From Rhizobiaceae bacterium (GTDB lineage: Bacteria; Pseudomonadota; Alphaproteobacteria; Rhizobiales; Rhizobiaceae): 64,000 bases of DNA. Below, piece by piece: positions 51,883-59,464 of the stretch. The notes beneath the pieces were generated by a model. The model did not search any database and was not told where the DNA came from. It saw only the letters and a program-made list of their open reading frames with translations. Every line of letters begins with the position of its first letter. The first letter of the stretch is position 1. The translations under genes and the position numbers were made by a program. The stretch is from contig JAHBYU010000001.1 in NCBI GenBank assembly GCA_019635775.1, positions 558,001-622,000 of the forward strand, written 5' to 3'.

Positions 51883-52136
51883 CTTCTATCTTGAGTCCGA
51901 TACGTCGCGAACTGAGCGTCATTCGGCTTGGCGGCGCTACCATTCGACCTGAAACCGGCTTCCAGCGCTCACAGCCCGTTTAAAACCCGTTTAACGGCGA
52001 TTTTAATCCGTAACCCCAGATGCGATTTCACGCTCTTGCCGCCCTGACGGTCGTCAGCTACCGTCTGCCCATGAATTCGACGCACACCCCCGACTGAGCG
52101 TCGACACCCGCCATCCCCTCATAGCCACAGACCGTT

Positions 52137-53333
52137 GTGACTAGTTTTGGCCGCCTGCTGTCGGCCACTGTCCCGGTCATGAACCGCTTCCTTGCTTCGC
52201 TTCTTGCCGGCGCTTCGCTGGCCTGCTGCGCAACCGCCGTCACGGCGGCCGACGCTGCGCCCGGATCGTGGGTCCAGCTGTTTCCCGCTGGCAAGACGAC
52301 CGCCCGCGACGGACGCGGCCCGTTCGACGCCGGTGATCGTGCCTGGATGGAGACGGTCGTCACCAACACGAAGAAGCTTGCCGGCTCCACCGAAATCGTC
52401 ATCGACTACGACCACCAGAGCGTCTTTGCGGCGGTCCCCGGCGTCGGCGGCACGGCGAAAGCCGCAGGCTGGATCAAGGAGCTGCAGGCCCGCGACGATG
52501 GTCTTTACGCCCGGGTCGAATGGACCGAGGCAGCGACGGCCGCCATCAGGGCTGGCGAGTATCGCTACATCTCGCCGGTCTTTCTTGCCGACAAGACCAA
52601 TGGACGGCTGCGCGCGATCCGTATGGCTGCGCTCACCAACACGCCCGCGCTCGACATGACGCCCGTCGCGGCCAGCACGCTTTTCCCCTCGCACAACCCA
52701 ACAGGAGACAGCATGGACAAGATCCTTGCAGCCCTCGGCCTCGACGCCGGAACCAACGAAGACGGCGTGCTCGCCGCCATCAACGCGATGATGACGTCCT
52801 CTACGGCGATCGCCGAGGCGGCAGGCCTGACGAAGGATGCGACCTCCGAGCAGGTGGTTGCCGCCGTTAAGGCGGCCCGCAGCGACAAGAAGACGATCTT
52901 TGAGGCCGCCGGCTTCCAGGAGAGCGCCACGACCGACCAGGTCGTCGCCGCCTTCAAGTCGAAGACGGGTTCGCCCGATCCGACGAAGTTCGTACCGATC
53001 GAGCAGGTGACGCAGCTGCAGAAGGACATGAAGACCCTGCAGGACACACTCGTGGGCGACAAGGCCGAGGAGGCAGTCGCCAGCGCCATCAAGGACGGCA
53101 AGCTGGCGCCTGCGCTGAAGCAGTGGGGCCTCGACCTCTACAAGGCGGGCAAGGATAAGTTCGAGACCTATGTCGCGAGCGCACCCGTCCTGACCGGCCA
53201 GCAGCTCGCGCAGCCGAAGAAGAAGGGCGAAGGCGCGGACGCGCTCGACGATGCGCAGCTCGTCGTCTGCAGGCAGCTCGGCATCGACCCGAAGGACTAC
53301 GCGCAGACCATCGCCGCCGAGAGCGCTGCTTAG
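52137..53333 (+). CDS. Phage head maturation protease (Mu gpI-like) with scaffold C-terminus
   Basis: This 398-residue protein starts at a GTG (52137; ATG at 52179 possible). The protease half has VIDYDHQSVFAAVPG (about residue 84), AAGWIKELQARDDGLYARVEW and YRYISPVF. The second half is a helical scaffold made also from an internal start at 52713. The protease processes the capsid during maturation, as Mu I/Z do. Confidence 0.85.
   Translation: MTSFGRLLSATVPVMNRFLASLLAGASLACCATAVTAADAAPGSWVQLFPAGKTTARDGRGPFDAGDRAWMETVVTNTKKLAGSTEIVIDYDHQSVFAAVPGVGGTAKAAGWIKELQARDDGLYARVEWTEAATAAIRAGEYRYISPVFLADKTNGRLRAIRMAALTNTPALDMTPVAASTLFPSHNPTGDSMDKILAALGLDAGTNEDGVLAAINAMMTSSTAIAEAAGLTKDATSEQVVAAVKAARSDKKTIFEAAGFQESATTDQVVAAFKSKTGSPDPTKFVPIEQVTQLQKDMKTLQDTLVGDKAEEAVASAIKDGKLAPALKQWGLDLYKAGKDKFETYVASAPVLTGQQLAQPKKKGEGADALDDAQLVVCRQLGIDPKDYAQTIAAESAA
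52713..53333 (+). CDS. Internal in-frame scaffold protein (Mu gpZ-like)
   Basis: An ATG in the protease frame (MDKILAALGLDAGTNEDG) has AGGAGA 7 bp upstream. This gives a 206-residue scaffold equal to the C-terminal half of the protease. The arrangement copies Mu genes I and Z. It has helical repeats (ATSEQVVAAVK and ATTDQVVAAFK). Confidence 0.7.
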   Translation: MDKILAALGLDAGTNEDGVLAAINAMMTSSTAIAEAAGLTKDATSEQVVAAVKAARSDKKTIFEAAGFQESATTDQVVAAFKSKTGSPDPTKFVPIEQVTQLQKDMKTLQDTLVGDKAEEAVASAIKDGKLAPALKQWGLDLYKAGKDKFETYVASAPVLTGQQLAQPKKKGEGADALDDAQLVVCRQLGIDPKDYAQTIAAESAA

Positions 53334-53376
53334 GCGCTCCTGACCGCAACCAGAACCGAAACCCGAGGACCTGATC

Positions 53377-53826
53377 ATGGCGCTTTCCGCCGACCGCAAC
53401 ACTCCCCGCCTGGAAGGCGATCTCCGCCAGGGCGGCCTGCTGGCCTCCGTCGTCGTCTTTGCCGGCGCGATCGTCCTGCGCAATTCGTCCGGCTATCTGA
53501 CCAAGGGCCAGACCGCGACGTCCATGGTCGGCGTCGGCCGCGCCGATGAGCGCAAGACCGGCGGCTCCGGCAACGGTGACGAGGCTCTCAGGTATCGGCC
53601 CGGTGTCTACCGCTACAAGAACTCGGCCTCGACGGACGAGATCACGATCGCCGACATCGGCAAGCCCTTCTACGTGGTCGACGACGAAACGGTCGCCAAG
53701 ACGTCGGGCACCAACACCCGCTCGATCGGCGGCTTCATCGACGGCGTGGACGCCCAGGGCGTCTGGTGTCGCTTCGACGAGGCGGCGGTCCAGAGCTACC
53801 TCGCCGGCGTCGCCAACCCGGCCTGA
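53377..53826 (+). CDS. Head decoration or structural protein, 149 aa
   Basis: This 149-residue protein (VVVFAGAIVLRNSSGYLTKG, then DIGKPFYVVDDETVAKT) resembles DUF2190-type capsid cement or decoration proteins by position and composition. It lies between the scaffold and major capsid genes. Confidence 0.7.
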   Translation: MALSADRNTPRLEGDLRQGGLLASVVVFAGAIVLRNSSGYLTKGQTATSMVGVGRADERKTGGSGNGDEALRYRPGVYRYKNSASTDEITIADIGKPFYVVDDETVAKTSGTNTRSIGGFIDGVDAQGVWCRFDEAAVQSYLAGVANPA

Positions 53827-53863
53827 CCGGTCCAACCCTTATCCGCAACAGGATCACGCTCCC

Positions 53864-54766
53864 ATGCTCGTCAACGCTGCCAACCTGAATGCCCTGCGCG
53901 CCGGCTTCAAGACCACCTTCCAGGGCGCGCTCAGCCAGGCACCGTCCATGTATGGGCGCGTGGCCACCACCGTGCCGTCGTCCACCAAGGAACAGAAGTA
54001 CGGCTGGCTCGGCAAGGTGCCGAACGTGCGCGAGTGGATCGGCCCGCGCGCCGTGCAGAACCTCCAGCAGCACGATTACGCCATCACGGAAAAGCCGTGG
54101 GAGCTGACGATCGGCGTTGATCGAGACGATATCGAGACCGACAATCTCGGCATCTACACGCCCATGTTCCAGGAAATGGGCATGGCTGCCGCCGCGCAGC
54201 CCGACCTCCTGGTCTTCAGCCTCCTGAAGAACGGCTTCTCCACCAACTGCTATGACGGCCAGTATTTCTTCGACACCGATCATCCGGTGCTCGACGCGAA
54301 CGGCGCTGTCACCTCGGTCGCCAATACCGATGGCGGTTCGGGCGCTCCCTGGTTCCTTATCGACGCGAGCCGCGCGCTGAAGCCGATCATCTTCCAGAAG
54401 CGCAAGGACTTCGAGTTCGTCGCGATGGATGACCTGAAGGACGACAACGTCTTCAAGAACAAGGAATTCGTCTACGGCACGGACGCCCGCTTCAATGTCG
54501 GTTTCGGGTTCTGGCAGTTCGCCTGGGGTTCGAAACAGACGTTGAACGCCGAGAACTATGCCGAGGCCCGTGCCGCGCTTGCTGGCATGAAGGGCGACTA
54601 TGGCCGCCCGCTGGGGCTGCTGACCGGAGCGAAGCCGCTTCTTGTCTTCCCGCCTTCGCTCGAAAGTGCCGCGCTCAAGCTGCTCAACAACGAACAGGGG
54701 ACCGGCGGCGAGACCAACGAATGGAAGGGAACCGCCGAGCCGGTCAACTGCGCCTGGTTGGCCTGA
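53864..54766 (+). CDS. Major capsid protein (Mu gpT-like)
   Basis: This 300-residue protein begins MLVNAANLNALRAGFKTTFQ and has WIGPRAVQNLQQHDYAI, both typical of the Mu-like major head subunit. It should be the most abundant virion protein. A hairpin follows its stop codon. Confidence 0.9.
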   Translation: MLVNAANLNALRAGFKTTFQGALSQAPSMYGRVATTVPSSTKEQKYGWLGKVPNVREWIGPRAVQNLQQHDYAITEKPWELTIGVDRDDIETDNLGIYTPMFQEMGMAAAAQPDLLVFSLLKNGFSTNCYDGQYFFDTDHPVLDANGAVTSVANTDGGSGAPWFLIDASRALKPIIFQKRKDFEFVAMDDLKDDNVFKNKEFVYGTDARFNVGFGFWQFAWGSKQTLNAENYAEARAALAGMKGDYGRPLGLLTGAKPLLVFPPSLESAALKLLNNEQGTGGETNEWKGTAEPVNCAWLA

Positions 54767-54786
54767 CCACCCGCCTGATCGAGACA

Positions 54787-54815
54787 CCGCCGGCGCAATA
54801 GCCGGCGGGTCTTTC
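54787..54815 (+). terminator. Hairpin after the major capsid gene
   Basis: CCGCCGGC, loop GCAATA, GCCGGCGG is followed by GTCTTTC, a weak T-run. It could attenuate late transcription between head and tail genes. Confidence 0.45.
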
Positions 54816-54863
54816 GAGAGGGGCCGGCGCGAATGACCCCTCCCGCAAGACCCGGAGAGCACC

Positions 54864-55568
54864 ATGAAAAATGCGACCAAGACCGCCAGGAAGAAGCTGG
54901 CCGCCGAGAAGGCCGACGATCGCGCTGACGATCAGCGCAAGGAGACCGCTGAAGCCGGAAACGCAGGCGGCGCTGCTGACCCTGGCGACCATGGCGGCAA
55001 GCCAATTCAGAACCCGGAGCCGCCGCCCGGTTCCGGAGCCGGCGCGGCCGTGAAGACGTCCTCGACGGAACCCCCTGCGGACAAGACCTCGTCCGTTGAG
55101 CCGCAGGGGAAGAAATCCAAGGATAACCCTGAAGCGAAGACCGCAGAAGGCGGGGCCGGCGATCCGGCCGGTCCCGCCGCCACTGACGGGCTGATCGCGA
55201 TCACGGTCATTGGACCGGCGCGCGGCATGCGCCGCTGCGGCCACCAGTTCGACGCCACGCCGAAGGTTGTGCGGGTCACGACCGGCGAGCTGAAGACGAT
55301 CGAGGCAGATCCGGCGCTTGCCGTGACGCGAGGGGCGGTCGTCGACGATCCCGGCCCGGAGGGTGCTTTGCCTTCCAGCCGGGACGTCGCCGATTTCCTC
55401 GACATGCAGGGCAAGCCGATCGCCATCAAGGTGCTCGGCCCGGCCAAGGGACGCCGTCGCGGCGGCCACCAGTTTGGCAGGGAAGCTGTGACGATCACAC
55501 CGGCGTCGAGAGACGAACTGGCGCAGATCCTCGGCGACGCCGATCTGTCGGTCGCGAGGGCGGCCTGA
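54864..55568 (+). CDS. FluMu-type N-terminal-domain protein with tandem repeat
   Basis: This 234-residue protein has a low-complexity charged N-terminus (about residues 1-105). Two copies of one domain follow: IAITVIGPARGMRRCGHQF and IAIKVLGPAKGRRRGGHQF, each ending near a Thr/Arg-Asp stretch. The single-copy form matches the HI1506-related Mu-like prophage FluMu N-terminal domain. Its role in the virion is unknown. Confidence 0.75.
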   Translation: MKNATKTARKKLAAEKADDRADDQRKETAEAGNAGGAADPGDHGGKPIQNPEPPPGSGAGAAVKTSSTEPPADKTSSVEPQGKKSKDNPEAKTAEGGAGDPAGPAATDGLIAITVIGPARGMRRCGHQFDATPKVVRVTTGELKTIEADPALAVTRGAVVDDPGPEGALPSSRDVADFLDMQGKPIAIKVLGPAKGRRRGGHQFGREAVTITPASRDELAQILGDADLSVARAA

Positions 55569-55576
55569 ACGAGTTT

Positions 55577-55654
55577 CGCGGGGTAGCTCAGCCTGGTCAG
55601 AGCACGGGTCTCATAATCCCGTTGTCGGCGGTTCAAATCCGCCTCCCGCAACCA
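55577..55654 (+). tRNA. tRNA with CAU anticodon (Met-like), phage-encoded
   Basis: A full cloverleaf is present: acceptor CGCGGGG, D-arm GCTC/GAGC, anticodon loop CTCATAA (CAT), T-arm GGCGG/CCGCC with TTCAAAT, and an encoded CCA. The first base C faces A at position 72, as in initiator tRNAs. The D-arm resembles elongator tRNA and there is a T-T mismatch at 31-39. It could be an elongator, initiator or Ile2 type; the identity is unclear. Confidence 0.85.
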
Positions 55655-55742
55655 GAATAACCGAGCGCGCCCGCCGACAGGCGCGAGTGAGAAGGCCAGC
55701 TGCAGCGGCGGGGCGGCCGGCCACCCTTTCTAGGACGGGACC

Positions 55743-55955
55743 ATGACGGTCTTTATCAGCATCTGGGCGATCCCGATCCTTCTGACGGTTCTGGTATGGG
55801 TCGCCGCGTTCTGCTGGCCGACTGAGCCGACCGGCGGGCGCGACTACGGCATCGGAGCCGCGATCTCGGTCGCGCTGCGGCTGTGTCTGGCGTTCACCAG
55901 CACGCTGCTGATCTGGCTGCTCTTCTTCATCGCGCTGTTCATCGCGGGGCGCTGA
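55743..55955 (+). CDS. Two-helix small membrane protein, 70 aa
   Basis: Helices at about residues 5-25 (SIWAIPILLTVLVWVAAFCW) and 40-68 are separated by a short polar loop. It follows the tRNA. The role is unknown; a second holin is possible but not supported. Confidence 0.55.
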   Translation: MTVFISIWAIPILLTVLVWVAAFCWPTEPTGGRDYGIGAAISVALRLCLAFTSTLLIWLLFFIALFIAGR

Positions 55956-55958
55956 TCC

Positions 55959-56387
55959 GTGACCTACGCAACCAAGCAGGATCTGATCGACCGGTTCGGC
56001 GAAAAGGAGCTGAAGCAGCTCACCGATCGCACCAACACCGTGCCGACGACGATCGACGATACCGTCGTGACCCGCGCCCTTACCGACGCCGACGCTCTGG
56101 CGGACGGCTATCTGGGTAAGGTCTATACGCTTCCGCTCTCGGTCACACCGCCTGTGCTTACGAAGGTCTGCGCGGATCTCGCGCGCTACTTCCTGCACGG
56201 CAAGGCGGCGAAGGAAACCCTTGTCGAGGACGCCTACAAGCAGGCGCTGGCCTGGCTGAAGGATGTCGCCAGGGGCCTCGTCCAGCTTGAGCAGGCCGGC
56301 ACGCCGCCCGCCCAGGCTGGCGGCGGAGCCGTGCGCGCCAAGGAAGGCGACCGGGTAATGACCCGCGACAGCCTGCGGGGGATGTGA
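55959..56387 (+). CDS. DUF1320 protein (Mu gp36-like)
   Basis: This 142-residue protein starts at a GTG (MTYATKQDLIDRFGEKEL) and matches the DUF1320 head-tail connector family (ALTDADALADGYLGKVYTLP). It overlaps the next gene by 4 bp. Confidence 0.85.
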   Translation: MTYATKQDLIDRFGEKELKQLTDRTNTVPTTIDDTVVTRALTDADALADGYLGKVYTLPLSVTPPVLTKVCADLARYFLHGKAAKETLVEDAYKQALAWLKDVARGLVQLEQAGTPPAQAGGGAVRAKEGDRVMTRDSLRGM

Positions 56388-56965
56388 TGGCTGTCGAAGG
56401 CATCCGCATCACCGTCACCGACGACCAGGTGCTTGCCACGCTGGACCGTATCGACCGCGCCGCCGCCGGCCCTGGCGAGATCATGGCCGCGATCGCCGGC
56501 TATCTGGTCCAGTCGACGCAGCGCCATTTCGAGACGGAAACCGGCCCGGCCGGCAGGTGGCCGGCGCTGTCGCCACGCACCGCAAACCGTCGCATCGGCC
56601 GGTCGCGCCGGCGCGGTACCGCCAACATCCTGCGCGTCACCAACAGGCTCTATTCGTCGATCACCGGCGACAGCACGGAGAAGGAAGCGACGGTCGGCAC
56701 CAACGTTATCTATGCCGCCATCCACCAGCTCGGCGGCGAGGTGAAGAAGGCCGCCCGCGTGCAGGACATTCACCTGTCGATGGCCAAGGGCCGCAAGCGC
56801 TTCGTGAAGGCCTCGGCCAAGCGCAAGCGCTCCATGACCGTGCAGGTCGGCGCGCACACGATCCGCATCCCGGCGCGGCCGTTCCTCTATCTCGACAGCA
56901 AGGATTTCGCGGAGATCGAGCGCATCGTGGCCGATGGCTTCAGGCGGGAGGCGGATCTGCCATGA
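56384..56965 (+). CDS. Virion morphogenesis protein (Mu gpG/gp31-like)
   Basis: This 193-residue protein has HFETETGPAGRWPALSPRT, GTANILRVTNRLYSSIT and VGTNVIYAAIHQLGG, patterns of the phage virion morphogenesis family. It likely helps finish the head-tail interface. A GTG and an ATG (56387) are both usable. Confidence 0.85.
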   Translation: MMAVEGIRITVTDDQVLATLDRIDRAAAGPGEIMAAIAGYLVQSTQRHFETETGPAGRWPALSPRTANRRIGRSRRRGTANILRVTNRLYSSITGDSTEKEATVGTNVIYAAIHQLGGEVKKAARVQDIHLSMAKGRKRFVKASAKRKRSMTVQVGAHTIRIPARPFLYLDSKDFAEIERIVADGFRREADLP

Positions 56966-57144
56966 GCATCACCGTGACGTGCACAATCAGGCCGCCGCTG
57001 TCTCCGGCAGAAAGGGCGCTGTTGCTGTTCGAGGCTTGGGAAGCGATGCCCGCCGATCGCGGCGGAAAGAACGGCCCGCGCGGACGCGCATGGCAGGCCT
57101 TTGTCGGTGCGAAGAATGTCGCCCTTGACAGGAGGCGACCATGA
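56962..57144 (+). CDS. Hypothetical phage protein, 60 aa
   Basis: The frame reads MSITVTCTIRPPLSPAERAL and is small and basic toward its end. It overlaps both neighbours by 4 bp, which supports translation. No family is recognised. Confidence 0.5.
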   Translation: MSITVTCTIRPPLSPAERALLLFEAWEAMPADRGGKNGPRGRAWQAFVGAKNVALDRRRP

Positions 57145-57578
57145 GCATCGTTGCCGCCTTCATTGCCGCCCTGGAAGCGATCGACCCGCCCGTTTTCCGG
57201 CTGGTTGGCGGCGCGGCCGAGTTCGCCTCGATCGACACGGTGCCGACCGCGATGCCGGCGGCCTTCGTCCTGGTCGAAAGCGAGGAGAGCGCCGAAAACC
57301 AGCGCTCGACCGGCCCCGTCCTGCAGCGGACCATCGCCGAGGTCGCCGTGGTGATCGTGACCGACAATGTGTCCGACCATGTCGGCGCGGCGGCCGCAGT
57401 CGAGATCGAGACGCTGAAGGCCGCCGTGCGCGCCGCATTGATCGGCCTCGTGCCTGACCCGGACGAGGGCAATCCCGTCGAGCACATCTCCGGCGAGCTG
57501 CTCAAGGCGCAGGGCGGCACCATCTGGCACCGCGAGCTGTTCGCCGCCGCCTTCTATCTGCAGGAGCAATCTCCATGA
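57141..57578 (+). CDS. Tail terminator-like protein (Mu gp37-like)
   Basis: This 145-residue protein (IVAAFIAALEAIDPPVFRLV, then IWHRELFAAAFYLQE) resembles the gp37-like tail terminator. It follows gpG and precedes the tail tube, consistent with joining head and tail. Confidence 0.75.
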   Translation: MSIVAAFIAALEAIDPPVFRLVGGAAEFASIDTVPTAMPAAFVLVESEESAENQRSTGPVLQRTIAEVAVVIVTDNVSDHVGAAAAVEIETLKAAVRAALIGLVPDPDEGNPVEHISGELLKAQGGTIWHRELFAAAFYLQEQSP

Positions 57579-57730
57579 CCGACCAGCCGTATCAGGGCCG
57601 CAAGGCCGGGTCCTTCATCAAGGACAAGGACACCGGGAAGCTGCGCCGCGCTGACGAACAACCGGCCGCGTTGCCGGAAACCACCCAGACCGCAAAGCCG
57701 GCCCAGCCGGCAAAGAAGGGGAAGCAGTAG
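57575..57730 (+). CDS. Small basic phage protein, 51 aa
   Basis: A start overlapping the previous stop gives MTDQPYQGRKAGSFIKDKD, followed by a Pro/Lys-rich tail. It is likely disordered. The role is unknown. Confidence 0.5.
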   Translation: MTDQPYQGRKAGSFIKDKDTGKLRRADEQPAALPETTQTAKPAQPAKKGKQ

Positions 57731-57731
57731 A

Positions 57732-58664
57732 ATGGCCCGTTTCTGGCGAAAGCTCGCCCTGCTGGCGAAGATCGAAACCGTCTACGGCACCGACCCGACG
57801 CCGACCGGAGCCGACAATGCCATCCTCGCGATCGACGCGACCTACACGCCGATCGAGGGGCAGGAAGTCAGCCGCGATCTGCTGACGCCCTATCTCGGCA
57901 ACCAGGGTATCATCCTGACCGGGACCTACGGTCGGCTGGAATTCTCGGTCGAATGCGCAGGCTCCGGCGCTGCCGGCACTGCCCCGGCCTACGGGCCGCT
58001 ATTGCGTGCCTGTGGCTTCGCCGAAGTGGTGGACGCCGGCGTCGACGTCGAATACGCGCCTGTCTCGGCGGCATTCGAGAGCGTCACGCTCTGGTACAAC
58101 CGCGATGGCGTCAAGCATGCCCTGGTCGGGGCGCGCGGCAATGTGACGATCGAGTTCACGCCGTCCGGCATCCCGCGCTGGCGCTTCAACTTCATCGGCC
58201 TGACCGGCACCGCAGCTGCCGATACCGCATTGCCGACCACCGACTTCAGCGATTTCATCACGCCGGTCCCGGTTTCCAAGGCGAACACCACGTTTGCGCT
58301 GCACAGCCTGACCACCGGTCCGACCGAGCGCCTTTCGATCGACCTCGGCAACCAGGTCGAGCCGCGCATGCTGATCAATTACGAGGCCTGCCACATTGTC
58401 GACCGCCGCTCCTCCGGCTCGGCCGTGATGGAGGCGGCGTTGCTGGCGACCAAGAACTGGGACGCGATCGCGCGCGGTCACACGACAGGAACGATGGCGG
58501 TCGTCCACGGCACGGCAGCCGGCAACATCGTCCAGATCGGCGCGCCGAAGGTCCAGATCGGCCGGTACACCGAGGGTCAGACGCAGGGGATCATGAACAA
58601 CACCCTGCCGCTGATGTTCCTGCCGGACGAAGGCGATGACGAGCTGCTGATCACGGTGAAATAG
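57732..58664 (+). CDS. Phage tail tube protein
   Basis: This 310-residue protein (KLALLAKIETVYGTDPTPTG at the start, YGRLEFSVECAGSG) matches siphovirus tail tube subunits. It precedes the tail chaperone, confirming a long non-contractile tail. It is the main tail structural protein. Confidence 0.85.
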   Translation: MARFWRKLALLAKIETVYGTDPTPTGADNAILAIDATYTPIEGQEVSRDLLTPYLGNQGIILTGTYGRLEFSVECAGSGAAGTAPAYGPLLRACGFAEVVDAGVDVEYAPVSAAFESVTLWYNRDGVKHALVGARGNVTIEFTPSGIPRWRFNFIGLTGTAAADTALPTTDFSDFITPVPVSKANTTFALHSLTTGPTERLSIDLGNQVEPRMLINYEACHIVDRRSSGSAVMEAALLATKNWDAIARGHTTGTMAVVHGTAAGNIVQIGAPKVQIGRYTEGQTQGIMNNTLPLMFLPDEGDDELLITVK

Positions 58665-58706
58665 CGCCTCACGGCAACCGAAAACCGCATTTGAAGGGCC
58701 TTTGAA

Positions 58707-59090
58707 ATGACGTTCAAGCTTTCTGCGACGCGCCTCTACTGGTGGACGGTGAAGGTCAGGCAGCCGATCGACAATCCCGACCCGAAGAAGGGCGCAAAGA
58801 TCGAAACCGTCGAGTTGAAAGTGCAATTCGAGGCGATCAGCCAGGATGACGGCAACGCTCACGCAGCCGAGTTGCGCGGACTTCCGAGGGAGGAGCGTGA
58901 GAAGCGCGAGCACGAGCTGATCGAGCGCGCGGTCAAAAACTGGGAGGGCGTTGTCGATGACGAGAACCAGGCGGTTCCCTTCAGCCTGGACGCTTTCCGA
59001 AAGGCCATGCAGTTCAGCTGGTTCCGGATCGGCATCTACGAGGCGTGGGTTGCCTCGACGGCCGGCGAGGAAGCCCGCCGAAAAAACTGA
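58707..59090 (+). CDS. Tail assembly chaperone G
   Basis: This 127-residue protein (MTFKLSATRLYWWTVKVRQP) lies between tube and tape-measure genes. Most ribosomes stop at TGA 59088. The slippery A AAA AAC heptamer ends at the stop, allowing a fused product. The fused form is given separately. Confidence 0.8.
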   Translation: MTFKLSATRLYWWTVKVRQPIDNPDPKKGAKIETVELKVQFEAISQDDGNAHAAELRGLPREEREKREHELIERAVKNWEGVVDDENQAVPFSLDAFRKAMQFSWFRIGIYEAWVASTAGEEARRKN

Positions 59091-59464
59091 AGGAGGTCGC
59101 TCGGGCCTGGGCGCTGAATTCCAGCGGCAAGGATGACCCGACGCGGCCGGCAACCATAGACCAGGACGTCGCGGCCGACTTCGCAGCACTCGGCGTCAGC
59201 GTCGAAGCCGGAGACGAGGAAGACAGTGCCATCGCCGTCTGGGACACCAACTGGAAGAGCGTCGAAGCGTTTCTCGACTGCCAGACGCAGTGGCGCCTTG
59301 CGGTCGGCTTCGGTGCGGCCAGGTGGCTCGGTCTCGACTATGCCGGCGTCGATGCCTTCCTGCGCGGCCGCTTTCGCAATCGTGCGCTACGTCGCCGCAT
59401 CTTCGAGGATCTGCGCGTGATGGAGTTCGTCGCACTCAGGACGTTCGATGAGGTGAAGGGATGA
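58707..59464 (+). CDS. Tail assembly chaperone G-GT fusion by -1 frameshift
   Basis: A -1 slip on A AAA AAC (59081-59087) joins the G protein (to RRK) to the second frame, LKEVARAWALNSSGKDDP, which ends at 59464 with TFDEVKG. The extended product is about 251 residues. It is the family's standard way to set the G:GT ratio around the tape measure. The downstream frame has no start of its own other than internal ATG or GTG codons. Confidence 0.8.
59081..59087 (+). promoter_or_regulatory. -1 ribosomal frameshift slippery heptamer
   Basis: A AAA AAC lies in frame 0 just before the TGA stop. A GAGGAAG sequence 8-14 bp upstream could act as a Shine-Dalgarno-like stimulator, as in dnaX. The 5' part of the next gene's frame overlaps. 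Confidence 0.8.
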
